64,000 nt of DNA from DASRDR01 sp963812945 [NCBI: uncultured Candidatus Rokubacteria bacterium] (lineage in GTDB: Bacteria > Methylomirabilota > Methylomirabilia > Rokubacteriales), in contig CAWEXD010000008.1 in the NCBI GenBank assembly GCA_963812945.1, positions 1,054,001 through 1,118,000 of the forward strand. The letters are read 5' to 3'. A program made the position numbers and the translations under genes. The notes beneath the pieces are model-generated. The model was not told the DNA's origin, searched no databases, and saw nothing but the letters and a program-made list of their open reading frames with translations. Of the stretch, positions 34,045 through 42,716 are shown one piece after another. How positions within the stretch are numbered: position 1 is the stretch's first letter; each line of letters starts with the position of its first letter.

Positions 34045-35988
34045 CTACTTAAGGAACCACACTTCCGGGCGGCCGTTGCCGGGCGTGCGCAACGGCCAGT
34101 CCTTGGTCAGGTTGGCCGGAACATTGTGCAGCTTCACGTTGACCACGGCCACGCCCTGGTCCGTCGCGGTCAAGCCGACGGTGCCGATCTCGAACATGTT
34201 GTCCACCCACAGCTTGAAGATCTCCTGGGCGATCTTGATCTGGTCGGCCGGCCCGACCGTCTTGGCCCTGTCCTGCAGCTCGATGATCTTCTTGGCCACC
34301 GCCGGGGGCTCCACGCCATCCTTGCCGTTCGTGTCGAACCACGGCTTCCACAGCGGCCCGTAGGTGAGATTCCCGTACAGGTCCTTGCGGAAATCGTACT
34401 TGGTCGAGCCGGTGAACGGGAACCCAGCCGTGTCCTGGTTCCACAACTCGGCCTGCAGGTCGTTGGCCTGGCGCATCTGGAAGTGCAGGGCGCGCTCGCG
34501 GATCTGCATGTTGACCTTGACGCCAACCTTCTCGAAATCCTTGGTGACCAGCGTTCCGATGTCGCGGTAGGGACCGAACACCTCGACCACCGAGAGCTCG
34601 ATCGTGACGCGCCGGCCACTCGGGAACAGGCGGAAGCCGTCGGCGTCCTTCTTGTTCAGGCCGATCGAATCGAGCAGCCGGTTGGCCTCAGCCAGGTTCT
34701 GCTCGGTGTACTTGAAGGCGTACTCGTCGCCCGGGTAGTAGGGATGACCCTTCTTCGGAACCGCCTGGCGCGGCTGGCCGGTGCCGAGGAAGGCGGACTC
34801 GTTGATCTGCTTGCGGTTGATCGCCTGGGACATGGCGATGCGGAAGTCCTTGTTCGCCATCAGCTTGCCGAGTTCCGGGTCCTTGGCATAGGTCTGGTTG
34901 AAGACCACGCCGGCGTCATGTCCGCCGGGGCTCGACCAAAGGAAGATCCGGTACTTGCCCAGCTTCTGCTCGTTCTCCTTGAGGACCGGGTAGTTCAGCA
35001 GGTTAATGTGGCGCTCCTGCTCGTCCAGCTCGCCGGCGATGGCGGCCAGGTTGAGCGCCTGCACATCGGCGAAGAACTTGAACTGGACTTCGTCCAGGTA
35101 GGGCAGCTGGTTGCCGGCCTTGTCAACGCCGACATAGTACGGATTGCGCTTGAGCGTGAAGATCTGGTCGCTGATGCGGTTCGACGCGATCCAGGCCGCC
35201 ATGCCCGGGCGCTCCGGGTTGTCGAGGGCGCTCTGCTTGTTGGCATACAGCTCGGTCCAGGTCTTGAACTTGGCGTCCGCCACCTTCTTGTCCAGGTCTT
35301 CCTTCTTGGCGTAGCCCGCATGGAACTGCTTCAGATAGTGGGAAGGCTGGAAGATGGGATACTGCCGGTCGCCGTAGTCCTTGGTGGTGAGCTCCAGCAG
35401 GAAGTTGGTGTTGGGATCGTTGAAGGTCCACTTGATGGTCAGAGCGTCGACCTTCTCGACCTGGACGATGGAGCCGTTCTTGTTCAGCATCCAGCTCGGA
35501 GTGGCTGGCACGAGGTCCTTGTTCTGCAGTACGTCCTTGTACCAGTACATGATGTCGTCGGTGGTGAGGGGCGAGCCGTCCGACCACCTCATCCCCTTGC
35601 GCAGCTTGACGGTCCACGTCTTGAAATCCGCGGACGGCGTGACGCTCTCCGCCAGCTTCATCTCGATCGTGGCTCCGTCCGGTCCGAAGCGGGCGAGCAC
35701 GTCGTAGATCACGCGGTTGACGCCGTTGAAATCCGAGGGCCCCAGGAACCCGCGGCGCCACACGCCGCCGTACTGGCCGATCGCGTCGCCCGGGACGACG
35801 AGCGGATTCTCCGGCAGGCGCTGGTCGACCGTCGGCAACTTACCGGCCTTGACCAGCGCGGCGAGCGCGGGCGACTCCTTGTACTTCCCCTGCGCCGACG
35901 CGATGGTGGGGGCGCGCAGGTCCGCCACCATGAGCAAGCCGAGCGCAGCCACGGACGCCGTCACGGTCCGCCACCTTTGCACACTCAT
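34045..35988 (-). CDS. Large ABC transporter substrate-binding protein, family 5 (third importer)
   Basis: A 647-residue binding protein, longer than the usual 500-550. It has a Sec-type leader (VTASVAALGLLMVADLRAPT, cleavage near IASAQG). The mature protein shows QYGGVWRRGFLGPSDFNG, LAESVTPSADFKTWTVKLRK, MRWSDGSPLTTDDIMYWYKD, KRNPYYVGVDKAGNQLPYLD and a C-terminal VNVKLHNVPANLTKDWPLRT. The pattern resembles the larger YejA/AgaA-like binding proteins for bulky peptides or opine-like compounds. ATG 35988 follows GAGGAGG. Its lysine- and asparagine-rich composition and lower GC set it apart from the other binding proteins here and suggest transfer from another lineage. Confidence 0.9.
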   Translation of the reverse strand: MSVQRWRTVTASVAALGLLMVADLRAPTIASAQGKYKESPALAALVKAGKLPTVDQRLPENPLVVPGDAIGQYGGVWRRGFLGPSDFNGVNRVIYDVLARFGPDGATIEMKLAESVTPSADFKTWTVKLRKGMRWSDGSPLTTDDIMYWYKDVLQNKDLVPATPSWMLNKNGSIVQVEKVDALTIKWTFNDPNTNFLLELTTKDYGDRQYPIFQPSHYLKQFHAGYAKKEDLDKKVADAKFKTWTELYANKQSALDNPERPGMAAWIASNRISDQIFTLKRNPYYVGVDKAGNQLPYLDEVQFKFFADVQALNLAAIAGELDEQERHINLLNYPVLKENEQKLGKYRIFLWSSPGGHDAGVVFNQTYAKDPELGKLMANKDFRIAMSQAINRKQINESAFLGTGQPRQAVPKKGHPYYPGDEYAFKYTEQNLAEANRLLDSIGLNKKDADGFRLFPSGRRVTIELSVVEVFGPYRDIGTLVTKDFEKVGVKVNMQIRERALHFQMRQANDLQAELWNQDTAGFPFTGSTKYDFRKDLYGNLTYGPLWKPWFDTNGKDGVEPPAVAKKIIELQDRAKTVGPADQIKIAQEIFKLWVDNMFEIGTVGLTATDQGVAVVNVKLHNVPANLTKDWPLRTPGNGRPEVWFLK

Positions 35989-36712
35989 CGTCGAGTCCTC
36001 CTCTAACACTGTCGATTTCATGAATACGACACTCGGTTCGCGGGCGCCGACGCTGGCCACCCCAGTGCCGTTCACCCTATGTCAACCTCCGGCGGGGGTC
36101 AATGGGGTCAGGTCTGGTCAGGCCTTGATCGCCGGTCTACTTCCCCATCGCATCGGCAGGTTTGCGATGAGCCCCAACTCGCGTTGGAGATCGAGCGGCT
36201 GAAGCGCCAAGGCCCCGGAGCTGGGCAAGCCGCTCACCGGGGACCTTGCCGACTAATCGCAGCCTGCAGGCAGTCGGCCAGCGGTTCAGGCTCCTGTACC
36301 GCGGCCAGCGCGATCAGCTGACGGTTCTTGTGGTTGTGGTGGGTCTTCGGAAGGAAGGCGATCGCGCGGACATTCATCGGCTCGCGCCGAAGCTGATTCG
36401 CCAGGGTCTTCTCAGCCTCTCGCGATCCGGCCGCCGGAGTCGCCGGAGTCGATCGAAGAGCTGAAGGTCCTGACGAATAGGCAGAACGTCCCCTCCAGCT
36501 CCTACTGACGGGTTTCCTCGCCGAGCGCGATGGACCCTCGACTGACCGGCTCGGGGCAAGCGAGTTCACCGGGGCGAATGTCGCGTAGCGGGCCGCACGA
36601 CTGGAGTCCGTGTCGACGTCGATACCAGCTGCCGGTACCCCGCCCGGGGGTGATACATAAGAGGTTCGCGGCCTCGTCTGGCCGTCGCTGGAGCGCGTGC
36701 CGGCGCCGGGCG
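35989..36712. other. Gene-free stretch with degraded sequence
   Basis: 724 bases between the third importer and the liv ATPase gene. Reading leftwards a TTGACA box (36085-36080) may be the -35 for the importer. Near 36092-36120 the triplet-like repetition GGGGTCAATGGGGTCAGG then TCTGGTCAGG resembles the GGGGTCAGGTCT words often found around REP-type elements. Bases 36151-36417 hold a frameshifted RelE-type toxin. The rest (36420-36712) has no supported gene. Confidence 0.55.
36151..36417 (+). pseudogene. Frameshifted RelE/ParE-type toxin remnant
   Basis: Three consecutive frames join into one toxin-like protein. 36151-36210 gives RQVCDEPQLALEIERLKRQ; after one extra base 36212-36253 gives APELGKPLTGDLAD; after another extra base (the additional A near 36255) 36258-36417 gives RSLQAVGQRFRLLYRG, DQLTVLVVVVGLRKEGDRAD and IHRLAPKLIRQGLL. 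LGKPLTGDL followed by an R-F-R-L-L-Y strand and a VVVVGLRKEGD strand is the typical RelE-superfamily pattern. Two +1 shifts and a missing start make it non-functional. No intact antitoxin gene is next to it. Confidence 0.72.
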
Positions 36713-37435
36713 CTACGGGGGGTCAGGGGTGGCCACGCCGCCGGCCACACGCAAGACCGCCGGGTCCCGGCGCGCGCCGTCGACGGGCCCGCCGTAGATG
36801 ATCTCGCCGCGCTCGATGACGTAGAGACGGCTCGTTTCGGGCGGCACGTGGTGCACGTTCGACTCGGCCAGGAGGATGGACCGGCCCTGGCGGGCGATGG
36901 CGGCAATGCTGGCGGCCACCTGCGGGACGATCGCCGGGGACAGGCCTTCGAAGGGCTCATCGAGGAGCAGGAGCCCAGGGTCGAGGGCCAGCGCCCGGGC
37001 GATCGCGAGCATCTTGCGCTCGCCGCCGGACAGGTGGGTGCCTCCACGAGCCCCGTACCCCCGGAGCTTCGGGAATACCTGGTACGCGAGCTCGATCCGC
37101 TCGGCCGCGGGCCGGCCCTCTGGCCGCGTCCAGGTCGCGATCTCCACGTTCTCGGCTACGGTGAGGTCGCCGAAGATCCCACCCTCCTCGGGCGCGTAGC
37201 CGACTCCTCGCCGCGCGATGGCGTGGGTGGGGAGCCCGGCGATGGGCTCGCCGCCGAGACCGATGCGACCGGACGCCGGCCGGAGGTAGCCCATCACGGT
37301 TCGAAGCACCGTGGTCTTGCCCGCGCCGTTCCGGCCGACGAGGCAGACGAGGGCCCCGGGCTCCACCCTGAGCGACACGTCCCGGAGGATGTGGCTGCCC
37401 TGGATGAAGACGTTGACCGCGTCGAGCTCCAGCAT
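36713..37435 (-). CDS. livF: Branched-chain amino acid-type ABC transporter ATPase, LivF type
   Basis: A 240-residue LivF-type ATPase. N-terminus LELDAVNVFIQGSHILRDVS, Walker A GRNGAGKTT, the LivF hallmark VGYAPEEGGIFGDLTVAEN, signature LSGGERKMLAIARALA and Walker B LLLLDEPFEGLSP. The H-loop position reads LLAESNVHHV, with N-V in place of the more usual E-Q-N context. It is the last gene of the liv-type run and follows livG by 4 bases. Together with LivG it energises the LivH-LivM channel for amino acids, amides or other small carboxylates. Confidence 0.9.
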   Translation of the reverse strand: MLELDAVNVFIQGSHILRDVSLRVEPGALVCLVGRNGAGKTTVLRTVMGYLRPASGRIGLGGEPIAGLPTHAIARRGVGYAPEEGGIFGDLTVAENVEIATWTRPEGRPAAERIELAYQVFPKLRGYGARGGTHLSGGERKMLAIARALALDPGLLLLDEPFEGLSPAIVPQVAASIAAIARQGRSILLAESNVHHVPPETSRLYVIERGEIIYGGPVDGARRDPAVLRVAGGVATPDPP

Positions 37436-37439
37436 GGGT

Positions 37440-38246
37440 TCAGTCGCCTCCCGGAGCGAGTGATCCGAGCGCGCCGGGTCGCCCGCCGGCGGGCGGCTCG
37501 GGCGGACGCCCGACCATGGCGGCCAGCAGTGCCGGGTCCCCCCGGAGCCCGTCGGGCGTGGTGTCGGCGAGCACCCGGCCCTCCTGGAGGGCGACGATCC
37601 GGTCGGAGTAGCCGAAGACGATGTCCATGTCGTGCTCGACGAGCAGGATGGCCTCCACCCCCATGCCCCGCGAGGCTCGGACGAGCATCTCCATGACGGC
37701 CGTCTTGTCCCGGGTGGACACGCCGCTGGTGGGCTCGTCGAGGAGGATCACCCGGGGCCGGAGGGCGAACGCCGCGGCGACGTCGAGCAGCTTCTTGTCG
37801 CCCTGCGGTAGCGTGCGGCTCGGCGCGCCGAGCTTGTCGCCGAGGCCGAAGAGCGTCGCCACGTGCTCCGCATCCCGCTGCACCTCGCTGTCGGCGGCGA
37901 GCGACCCGAAGAGGCGGCGGCCTCGGCCCAGGCGCGAGACCGCGGCGGCCTGGAGCGTCTCGAGCACGGTCAGCTCGGGGAAGATCTGGACCAGCTGGAA
38001 GCTCCGCGCCAGACCGAGCCGCGCGAGCCGCACCGGCCCGGCCCCCGCGATGTCCGTTCCGCGGAAGCGCACGGCGCCGGCGCTCGGGCGCACGAGCCCG
38101 GTCAGAACGTTCATCAGGGTCGACTTGCCGGCGCCGTTCGGGCCGATGATGGAGACGAACTGGCCCGGCTCGATGCCGAGGGTCACGCCGTCGAGCGCGC
38201 AGAAGGCGCCGTAGAAGTGCCGGACGTTCCGGGCCTCGAGAATCAC
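37440..38246 (-). CDS. livG: Branched-chain amino acid-type ABC transporter ATPase, LivG type
   Basis: A 268-residue LivG-type ATPase: LEARNVRHFYGAFCALDGVT, Walker A GPNGAGKST, the LivG-specific LGLARSFQLVQIFPELTVLE, the signature in LPQGDKKLLDVAAAFALRP (an unusual QGDKK instead of GGQ-type residues), Walker B VILLDEPTSGVS and H-loop LLVEHDMDIVF. It starts at GTG 38246, overlapping the TGA of livM as GTGA. A glycine/proline-rich tail of about 20 residues follows the ATPase fold. Operon with livJ, livH, livM and livF. Confidence 0.88.
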   Translation of the reverse strand: MILEARNVRHFYGAFCALDGVTLGIEPGQFVSIIGPNGAGKSTLMNVLTGLVRPSAGAVRFRGTDIAGAGPVRLARLGLARSFQLVQIFPELTVLETLQAAAVSRLGRGRRLFGSLAADSEVQRDAEHVATLFGLGDKLGAPSRTLPQGDKKLLDVAAAFALRPRVILLDEPTSGVSTRDKTAVMEMLVRASRGMGVEAILLVEHDMDIVFGYSDRIVALQEGRVLADTTPDGLRGDPALLAAMVGRPPEPPAGGRPGALGSLAPGGD

Positions 38247-39205
38247 CGCCGGACCGTTTCCGCCGGGCGGGCGCGCGCCACCAGGCCGGCGAGACCGGTG
38301 GGCGCAAAGATGACGAGCGCGGCGAGGATCGCGCCGAACACGAGCCGCCAGTAGGGGAAGACGGACATCACCGTGTCCTGGAGGTAGATGAAGGCGAAGG
38401 CGCCCAGGAGGGGCCCGAAGAAGCTGGCGAATCCGCCCAGGAGGGTCATGAAGACGAGATTCCCCGAGTGGGTCCAGTAGGCCAGGGTGGGGTCCACGTT
38501 GCCGGTCGGGGTGGCCAGGAGGACCCCGCCCGCCGCCGCGTAGACGGCCGAGATGACGAACGCGTACCAGCGGTAGGCCGGCACGGAGAGACCGAGCGAC
38601 TCGGCCTTGAGGGGGTTGTCCCGCACCGTCCGGAGGCAGAGCCCGAACGGCGAGTGGACGATGCGCCACATGAGGGCCGCGGCCAGGACCAGCAGCGCCA
38701 GCGAGTAGTAGTAGTACGGGCCCACCAGGTACGCTGTCTTCGACATGTCGGCGAGGGGCTGGCCGAGCAGCGACGGTCGCAGGAACCGCATGCCCTCGTC
38801 GCCGCCGGTCAGGTGGTAGAACTTCAGCACGAAGGTGTAGAAGAGCATGCCGAAGGCGAGGGTGAGCATCCCGAAGTAGATCTTCACGTAGCGCACGCAG
38901 AGGGCGCCGACCGGCGCAGCGACCGCGAAGGCGGCGATCACGGCGACGACCAGGATCAGCTCCAGCGAGCGCACCTTCGTGTGAGTCGTGAGAAACGCCC
39001 CCGTGTAGGCCCCGATGCCGAGGAACAGCGCGTGACCGAAGGAGACGAGCCCCGTGTACCCGAACAGGAGGTTGAGGCCGAGCAGCACGATGCCGTAGGC
39101 CATGAACGGCAGCATGAGCGTGACGTGGTAGGTCGGAGCGATCCGGGGGACGGCCAGCGCGACCGCGACCGTCACGAGGAGCGCGGCCGCCCCGACGCGC
39201 TTCAC
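38243..39205 (-). CDS. livM: Branched-chain amino acid-type ABC transporter permease, LivM type
   Basis: A 320-residue LivM-type permease with about nine membrane segments, including MLPFMAYGIVLLGLNLLFGY, the hallmark TGLVSFGHALFLGIGAYTGA, ILVVAVIAAFAVAAPVGALC and LRTVRDNPLKAESLGLSVPA, the cytoplasmic loop that contacts the ATPase. The C-terminus ends in a charged tail (ARARPAETVRR). The start is GTG 39205, overlapping the stop of livH as GTGA; its own stop overlaps livG in the same way. Confidence 0.9.
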   Translation of the reverse strand: MKRVGAAALLVTVAVALAVPRIAPTYHVTLMLPFMAYGIVLLGLNLLFGYTGLVSFGHALFLGIGAYTGAFLTTHTKVRSLELILVVAVIAAFAVAAPVGALCVRYVKIYFGMLTLAFGMLFYTFVLKFYHLTGGDEGMRFLRPSLLGQPLADMSKTAYLVGPYYYYSLALLVLAAALMWRIVHSPFGLCLRTVRDNPLKAESLGLSVPAYRWYAFVISAVYAAAGGVLLATPTGNVDPTLAYWTHSGNLVFMTLLGGFASFFGPLLGAFAFIYLQDTVMSVFPYWRLVFGAILAALVIFAPTGLAGLVARARPAETVRR

Positions 39206-40092
39206 GCGGTCGCCGCCTTCCCGAAGAGCCCGCGCGGCCGGAGGACGAGCACGGCGATGACGATGAGGTAGATCAGCAGCATCTCGAGCGCGGGGTAGAC
39301 CGCGATCGCGATGGCACGCAGGACGCCCACGACCAGCGCGCCCGCCAGCGCGCCCCGCATGCTGCCGAGCCCGCCGATCACCACGACGGCGAACGCCTCC
39401 ACGATGAGCTCGACGCCCATCTCGCTCATGGCGGCCGTGGACGGGATCACGAGGGCGCCGCCCAGGGTGCCGAGCATGCTGCCCAGCGCGAACACGCGCA
39501 CGTACACGCCGCGCATGTCGACGCCGAGGGCCTCGGCCATCTCGCGGTTCTCGGCCGCCGCGCGGATGATCCGCCCGAAGGCGGTGCGCGCGAGGAGCCA
39601 CCCGATGCTCGTGGCGATGACAACGCTGGCCCCGATGACGATCAGGTTGTAGGTCGGAATCGTGGCGCCGAGGAGCCGGACCTGACCGTAGACGAGGTAG
39701 AGACCCGAGGTCGACGTGGGCGCCGTCCCCCAGGTCATGCGGACGAGGTCCTCGAGCATGAGGACGACGGCGAAGGTGAGGAGGAGCTGAAACGTCTCGT
39801 CGCGGTCGTAGATGTACCGAAGCAGCCCCCGCTCCACGACGATCCCGACGAGGCCGGCGAGCAGGCCGCCGACGACCAGCGGCAGGATGAACAGGGCGGG
39901 GGCTCCCCCGGCCTCGAGGAACATGCGCACGGCGGTGACGCCCACGTAAGCGCCCAGCGCGTAGAACGAGCCGCAGGCGAGGTTGAAGATCTTCTGGACG
40001 CCGAAGACGACCTGGAGCCCGGCCGCGACCAGGAAGAGGATGGCGGCGTGGAACAGCCCGCCCATGAGCACGTTGACGACGTGCGCCGTCAT
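39202..40092 (-). CDS. livH: Branched-chain amino acid-type ABC transporter permease, LivH type
   Basis: A 296-residue LivH-type permease. It shows the N-terminal LFHAAILFLVAAGLQVVFGV, KIFNLACGSFYALGAYVGVT, and the ATPase-contact loop IRAAAENREMAEALGVDMRG. The C-terminal VVVIGGLGSMRGALAGALVV and YPALEMLLIYLIVIAVLVLR are typical of the family. ATG 40092 lies 173 bases after the livJ-type binding-protein gene, with a strong hairpin in between. The order livJ-H-M-G-F is the classic one. Confidence 0.9.
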   Translation of the reverse strand: MTAHVVNVLMGGLFHAAILFLVAAGLQVVFGVQKIFNLACGSFYALGAYVGVTAVRMFLEAGGAPALFILPLVVGGLLAGLVGIVVERGLLRYIYDRDETFQLLLTFAVVLMLEDLVRMTWGTAPTSTSGLYLVYGQVRLLGATIPTYNLIVIGASVVIATSIGWLLARTAFGRIIRAAAENREMAEALGVDMRGVYVRVFALGSMLGTLGGALVIPSTAAMSEMGVELIVEAFAVVVIGGLGSMRGALAGALVVGVLRAIAIAVYPALEMLLIYLIVIAVLVLRPRGLFGKAATA

Positions 40093-40163
40093 CGGCGACG
40101 GGCCCCCCGCCGCGTCACCCGCTGCAGGCGGGGAACGCCGGCTGGCGGCGCGTCACGCGAGAA

Positions 40164-40196
40164 CGCCCGGGCGCTGGTCTCGGCAGCGCCCGGGCG
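40164..40196 (-). terminator. Perfect 13-bp hairpin between the livJ-type and livH genes
   Basis: CGCCCGGGCGCTG (40164-40176) and its exact reverse complement (40184-40196) enclose a 7-base loop. No U-run follows on the minus strand. It is placed to hold back transcription or protect the binding-protein message from decay, as known for other binding-protein-dependent transporters. Confidence 0.75.
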
Positions 40197-40265
40197 CGGT
40201 GGACCGGGTCCTAGTCGCCAGGACACGAGGGCCGACGCGATGTGCTGCCCCCGCCGCCCCGACGG

Positions 40266-41549
40266 CTAGAGCTTCCAGGAGCTGATCCAGTCGAACACCT
40301 TGGCCCCTGAGGGTTTCATGCCCTGCTTCGTCGAGACGACTTCGATGGGATCGATCGTGACGAAGTCGTACGGGTTCTTGTGTGTGCTGATGCCCTGGTA
40401 GAAGTTGCACATCATCACGTGATCCTCGCGCCAGCTTCGCTTGCCCGAGAGGGACTCCACCTCGATGCCCTCGAGCGCCTTCACGACCTGGGCCTTGCTG
40501 GGCCACTGGCCGGCCGCCTGGTACGCCTTCTCGACCGCGACCTTGTACGACTCGGCGGCGAAGTAGGCATGGTCGCATTGATACGGCGGGTACTCGTTGT
40601 ACTTCGCCTTGTACTCGCGGACGAACTGCTTCAGTAGCGGGCTTCCCTTGGGATCGTCGAAGTACATCGTGTTGTAGCCGATCAGGAGCCCTTCGGGGGT
40701 GAAGTCCTTCTTCAGCGAGTCGTGAACCCCGCCAGCGGTGACGAACGCGCCCTTCATGTTCTTGAAGAGGCCCACGGCCGCCGCCTGCTTCAGGAGGATG
40801 GGGGCGTCGCCTGACCAGAACGAGCACATGAGTAGGTCGGCCTTCGACTGCTGGATCCGCGCGATATGTGACGTGAAGTCGGTCTCGCCGAGCTTCGGGA
40901 AGAGCTCGAGGACGAACTGGACGTCCGGGATGAAGCGCTTGAGGACGGCCTGGTAGGCCTCCCAGCAAATGTGGCCGTACGAGTAGTCGTTGTTGATCCC
41001 CGCGACGGTCTTGACACCCTTGAAATACTTCGGCGTGAGAAGGCCGCCCACGATGGCCTCGGTCTCGTTGTCCGTGCTGCGGAACGTCCACTTGGTCTGC
41101 GGCATGCTTTCTTCGATGCCCTTCTGCGTGTTCGTGTCCCAGGCGAGCCAGGGTGTGTCCATGTCCTCGACCACGGGACCGAGAGCGGGGCCCACCGCGC
41201 TCGAGCTGCCGCCGACGACGACGTCGACCTTCTCCTGGAGGATCAGCTTCCGATAGCGCTCGACCGTGTCCTTCGGGTTCGATTCTTCCTCGGGCACGAG
41301 CTGGACGCGGCGGCCGAGGATGCCGCCCGCCTTGTTCACGCGCTCCGCCCACCACTCGGTCCCGCGCAGCCCCGCGATACCCACAGGCGCGGCGACCCCC
41401 GCCCGGATGGAGAGCACCCCAATCTTCACGGGCTCGGTTGGGACCCCGGGTCGCGCCTGAGCCCGCATCGGGCGGGGGCGAAGCAGCACGCCGCCGGCGG
41501 CCAGGCTGGCGCCGGCACCCCTGAGCAGATCGCGTCTGGTCGTTGCCAT
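40266..41549 (-). CDS. Periplasmic binding protein, LivJ/amide-urea type (peripla_BP_6), Tat-exported
   Basis: A 427-residue class-I fold binding protein. A Tat leader (TTRRDLLRGAGASLAAGGVL) ends near MRAQA. The body shows VKIGVLSIRAGVAAPVG, GTEWWAERVNKAGGILGRRV, VVVGGSSSAVGPALGPVVED and the hinge-region TDFTSHIARIQQSKADLLMC. The C-terminal NPYDFVTIDPIEVVSTKQG fits the group that binds amides, urea or aromatic acids as well as branched-chain amino acids. ATG 41549 follows GAGGAGGGC, 24 bases after the PrpF-type gene, so the liv genes are probably read together with the citrate synthase run. An amide ligand would tie in with the nitrile hydratase elsewhere in the window, but that is only a thought. 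Confidence 0.9.
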   Translation of the reverse strand: MATTRRDLLRGAGASLAAGGVLLRPRPMRAQARPGVPTEPVKIGVLSIRAGVAAPVGIAGLRGTEWWAERVNKAGGILGRRVQLVPEEESNPKDTVERYRKLILQEKVDVVVGGSSSAVGPALGPVVEDMDTPWLAWDTNTQKGIEESMPQTKWTFRSTDNETEAIVGGLLTPKYFKGVKTVAGINNDYSYGHICWEAYQAVLKRFIPDVQFVLELFPKLGETDFTSHIARIQQSKADLLMCSFWSGDAPILLKQAAAVGLFKNMKGAFVTAGGVHDSLKKDFTPEGLLIGYNTMYFDDPKGSPLLKQFVREYKAKYNEYPPYQCDHAYFAAESYKVAVEKAYQAAGQWPSKAQVVKALEGIEVESLSGKRSWREDHVMMCNFYQGISTHKNPYDFVTIDPIEVVSTKQGMKPSGAKVFDWISSWKL

Positions 41550-41573
41550 GGGAGCCCTCCTCGAGTGTGGGGA

Positions 41574-42716
41574 TCAGGGAACCAGGACGGAACCTTCCAT
41601 CAGCCGGCGGGCGGTCCGGTACACGGTGACGGTCCGCGCGGTCAGCGCGCCGTCGGATTCTCGCGCCACCGCCGCGGCGACCGCCAGCACGCCGGACGGA
41701 TGGCCGATGCGGACGTCTCCGGCCGCCTCGCCGAGGCCGGCGGCCTCATGGGCGACCGTGCGCGGGATCCGGGTCGCGACGGCCAGGCACATGGCCCCGG
41801 TCAGGGCGAACGCGCGGTGCACCTTGCCCATCGACACGATGCGCGCGACCAGGTCGACGGCATGAGGCTCGACCGCCGTCCCGGCGAGGGTGCGGTAGGC
41901 GGCGGGACGCGCAACGATCGCGATCTTCGGCACGGCGGGGCTCGTGCGGCTGGCTTCCTCCGGGCTCTGCGCCAATCCCATCCGGACGGCCGCCGCGCCC
42001 CGGATCGCCTCGAGCCGGGCAGGAAGCCCGGGCCGGCCGTCGAGATCCTCCGGTCGCTCGGTGCCGTCGAGCCCGAGATCCTTCGCGCGCACGAACACCA
42101 TCGGGTTCGTGGCGTCGACGAGCGATGCGGCGATCGTCCCGAGGCCGGCAACCTCGAGGGCCTCCTGGGGTTGGCCGGTGGGGAGGAGCCGCCCCGTGAC
42201 GGCGCCGCCGGGGTCGAGGAAGTCGAGCGCGATCCGCGCTCCGGCGCCCGGGACGCCGTCGAGCACGAAGTCGCCTCGAACCGCCGCCTGGCCGGCCTCC
42301 ACGGGGATGTGGGCGTGGATCAGCTTCCGGGTGTTGGTGTTGTGGATGCGGACGACCGTCAGGGGCTCGCGGGCCGGCACCAGGGTCTCGTCGATCGCGA
42401 AGGGCCCGATCGCCGAGGAGATGTTGCCGCAGTTCCCCCGGTAGTCCACGGCCGCCCGGGTCACCTCGACCTGGCCGAAGGTGTAGTCCACGTCGGCGTC
42501 GGCCCGGCTCGGCGGTCCCACGACCGCGACCTTCGACAGGGACGAGATGCCGCCGCCCAGGCCGTCGAGCTGGCGGCCGCCCGGGTCGGGGCTCCCGAGC
42601 GCGGCGAGGAAGAGGCCGTCCCACGACGCGCGGTCCGCCGGCAGGTCGCGATGGTGGAAGACGAGGGCCCGGCTCGTGCCGCCGCGCACGAAGACCGCGC
42701 GGACCCGGCGCTGCAT
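41574..42716 (-). CDS. PrpF-family isomerase (methylaconitate/aconitate isomerase type)
   Basis: A 380-residue PrpF-family protein with a diaminopimelate-epimerase-like fold. PrpF interconverts 2-methylaconitate isomers; relatives act on aconitate, 3-methylitaconate or oxalomesaconate. Diagnostic stretches are VFVRGGTSRALVFH, GGGISSLSKVAVVG, VDYRGNCGNISSAIGPFAID, DATNPMVFVRAKDLG and MGKVHRAFALTGAMCLAVAT. Its ATG 42716 overlaps the aconitase stop as TGATG. Position after an aconitase and a citrate synthase points to the 2-methylcitrate route, but no PrpB lyase is in the window, so another tricarboxylate route is possible. Confidence 0.86.
   Translation of the reverse strand: MQRRVRAVFVRGGTSRALVFHHRDLPADRASWDGLFLAALGSPDPGGRQLDGLGGGISSLSKVAVVGPPSRADADVDYTFGQVEVTRAAVDYRGNCGNISSAIGPFAIDETLVPAREPLTVVRIHNTNTRKLIHAHIPVEAGQAAVRGDFVLDGVPGAGARIALDFLDPGGAVTGRLLPTGQPQEALEVAGLGTIAASLVDATNPMVFVRAKDLGLDGTERPEDLDGRPGLPARLEAIRGAAAVRMGLAQSPEEASRTSPAVPKIAIVARPAAYRTLAGTAVEPHAVDLVARIVSMGKVHRAFALTGAMCLAVATRIPRTVAHEAAGLGEAAGDVRIGHPSGVLAVAAAVARESDGALTARTVTVYRTARRLMEGSVLVP

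Noticed and set aside
36234-36569. A minus-strand 111-residue frame in the gap at 36.2-36.6 kb
   Set aside because: It is antisense to the toxin remnant and has no recognisable domain or ribosome site.
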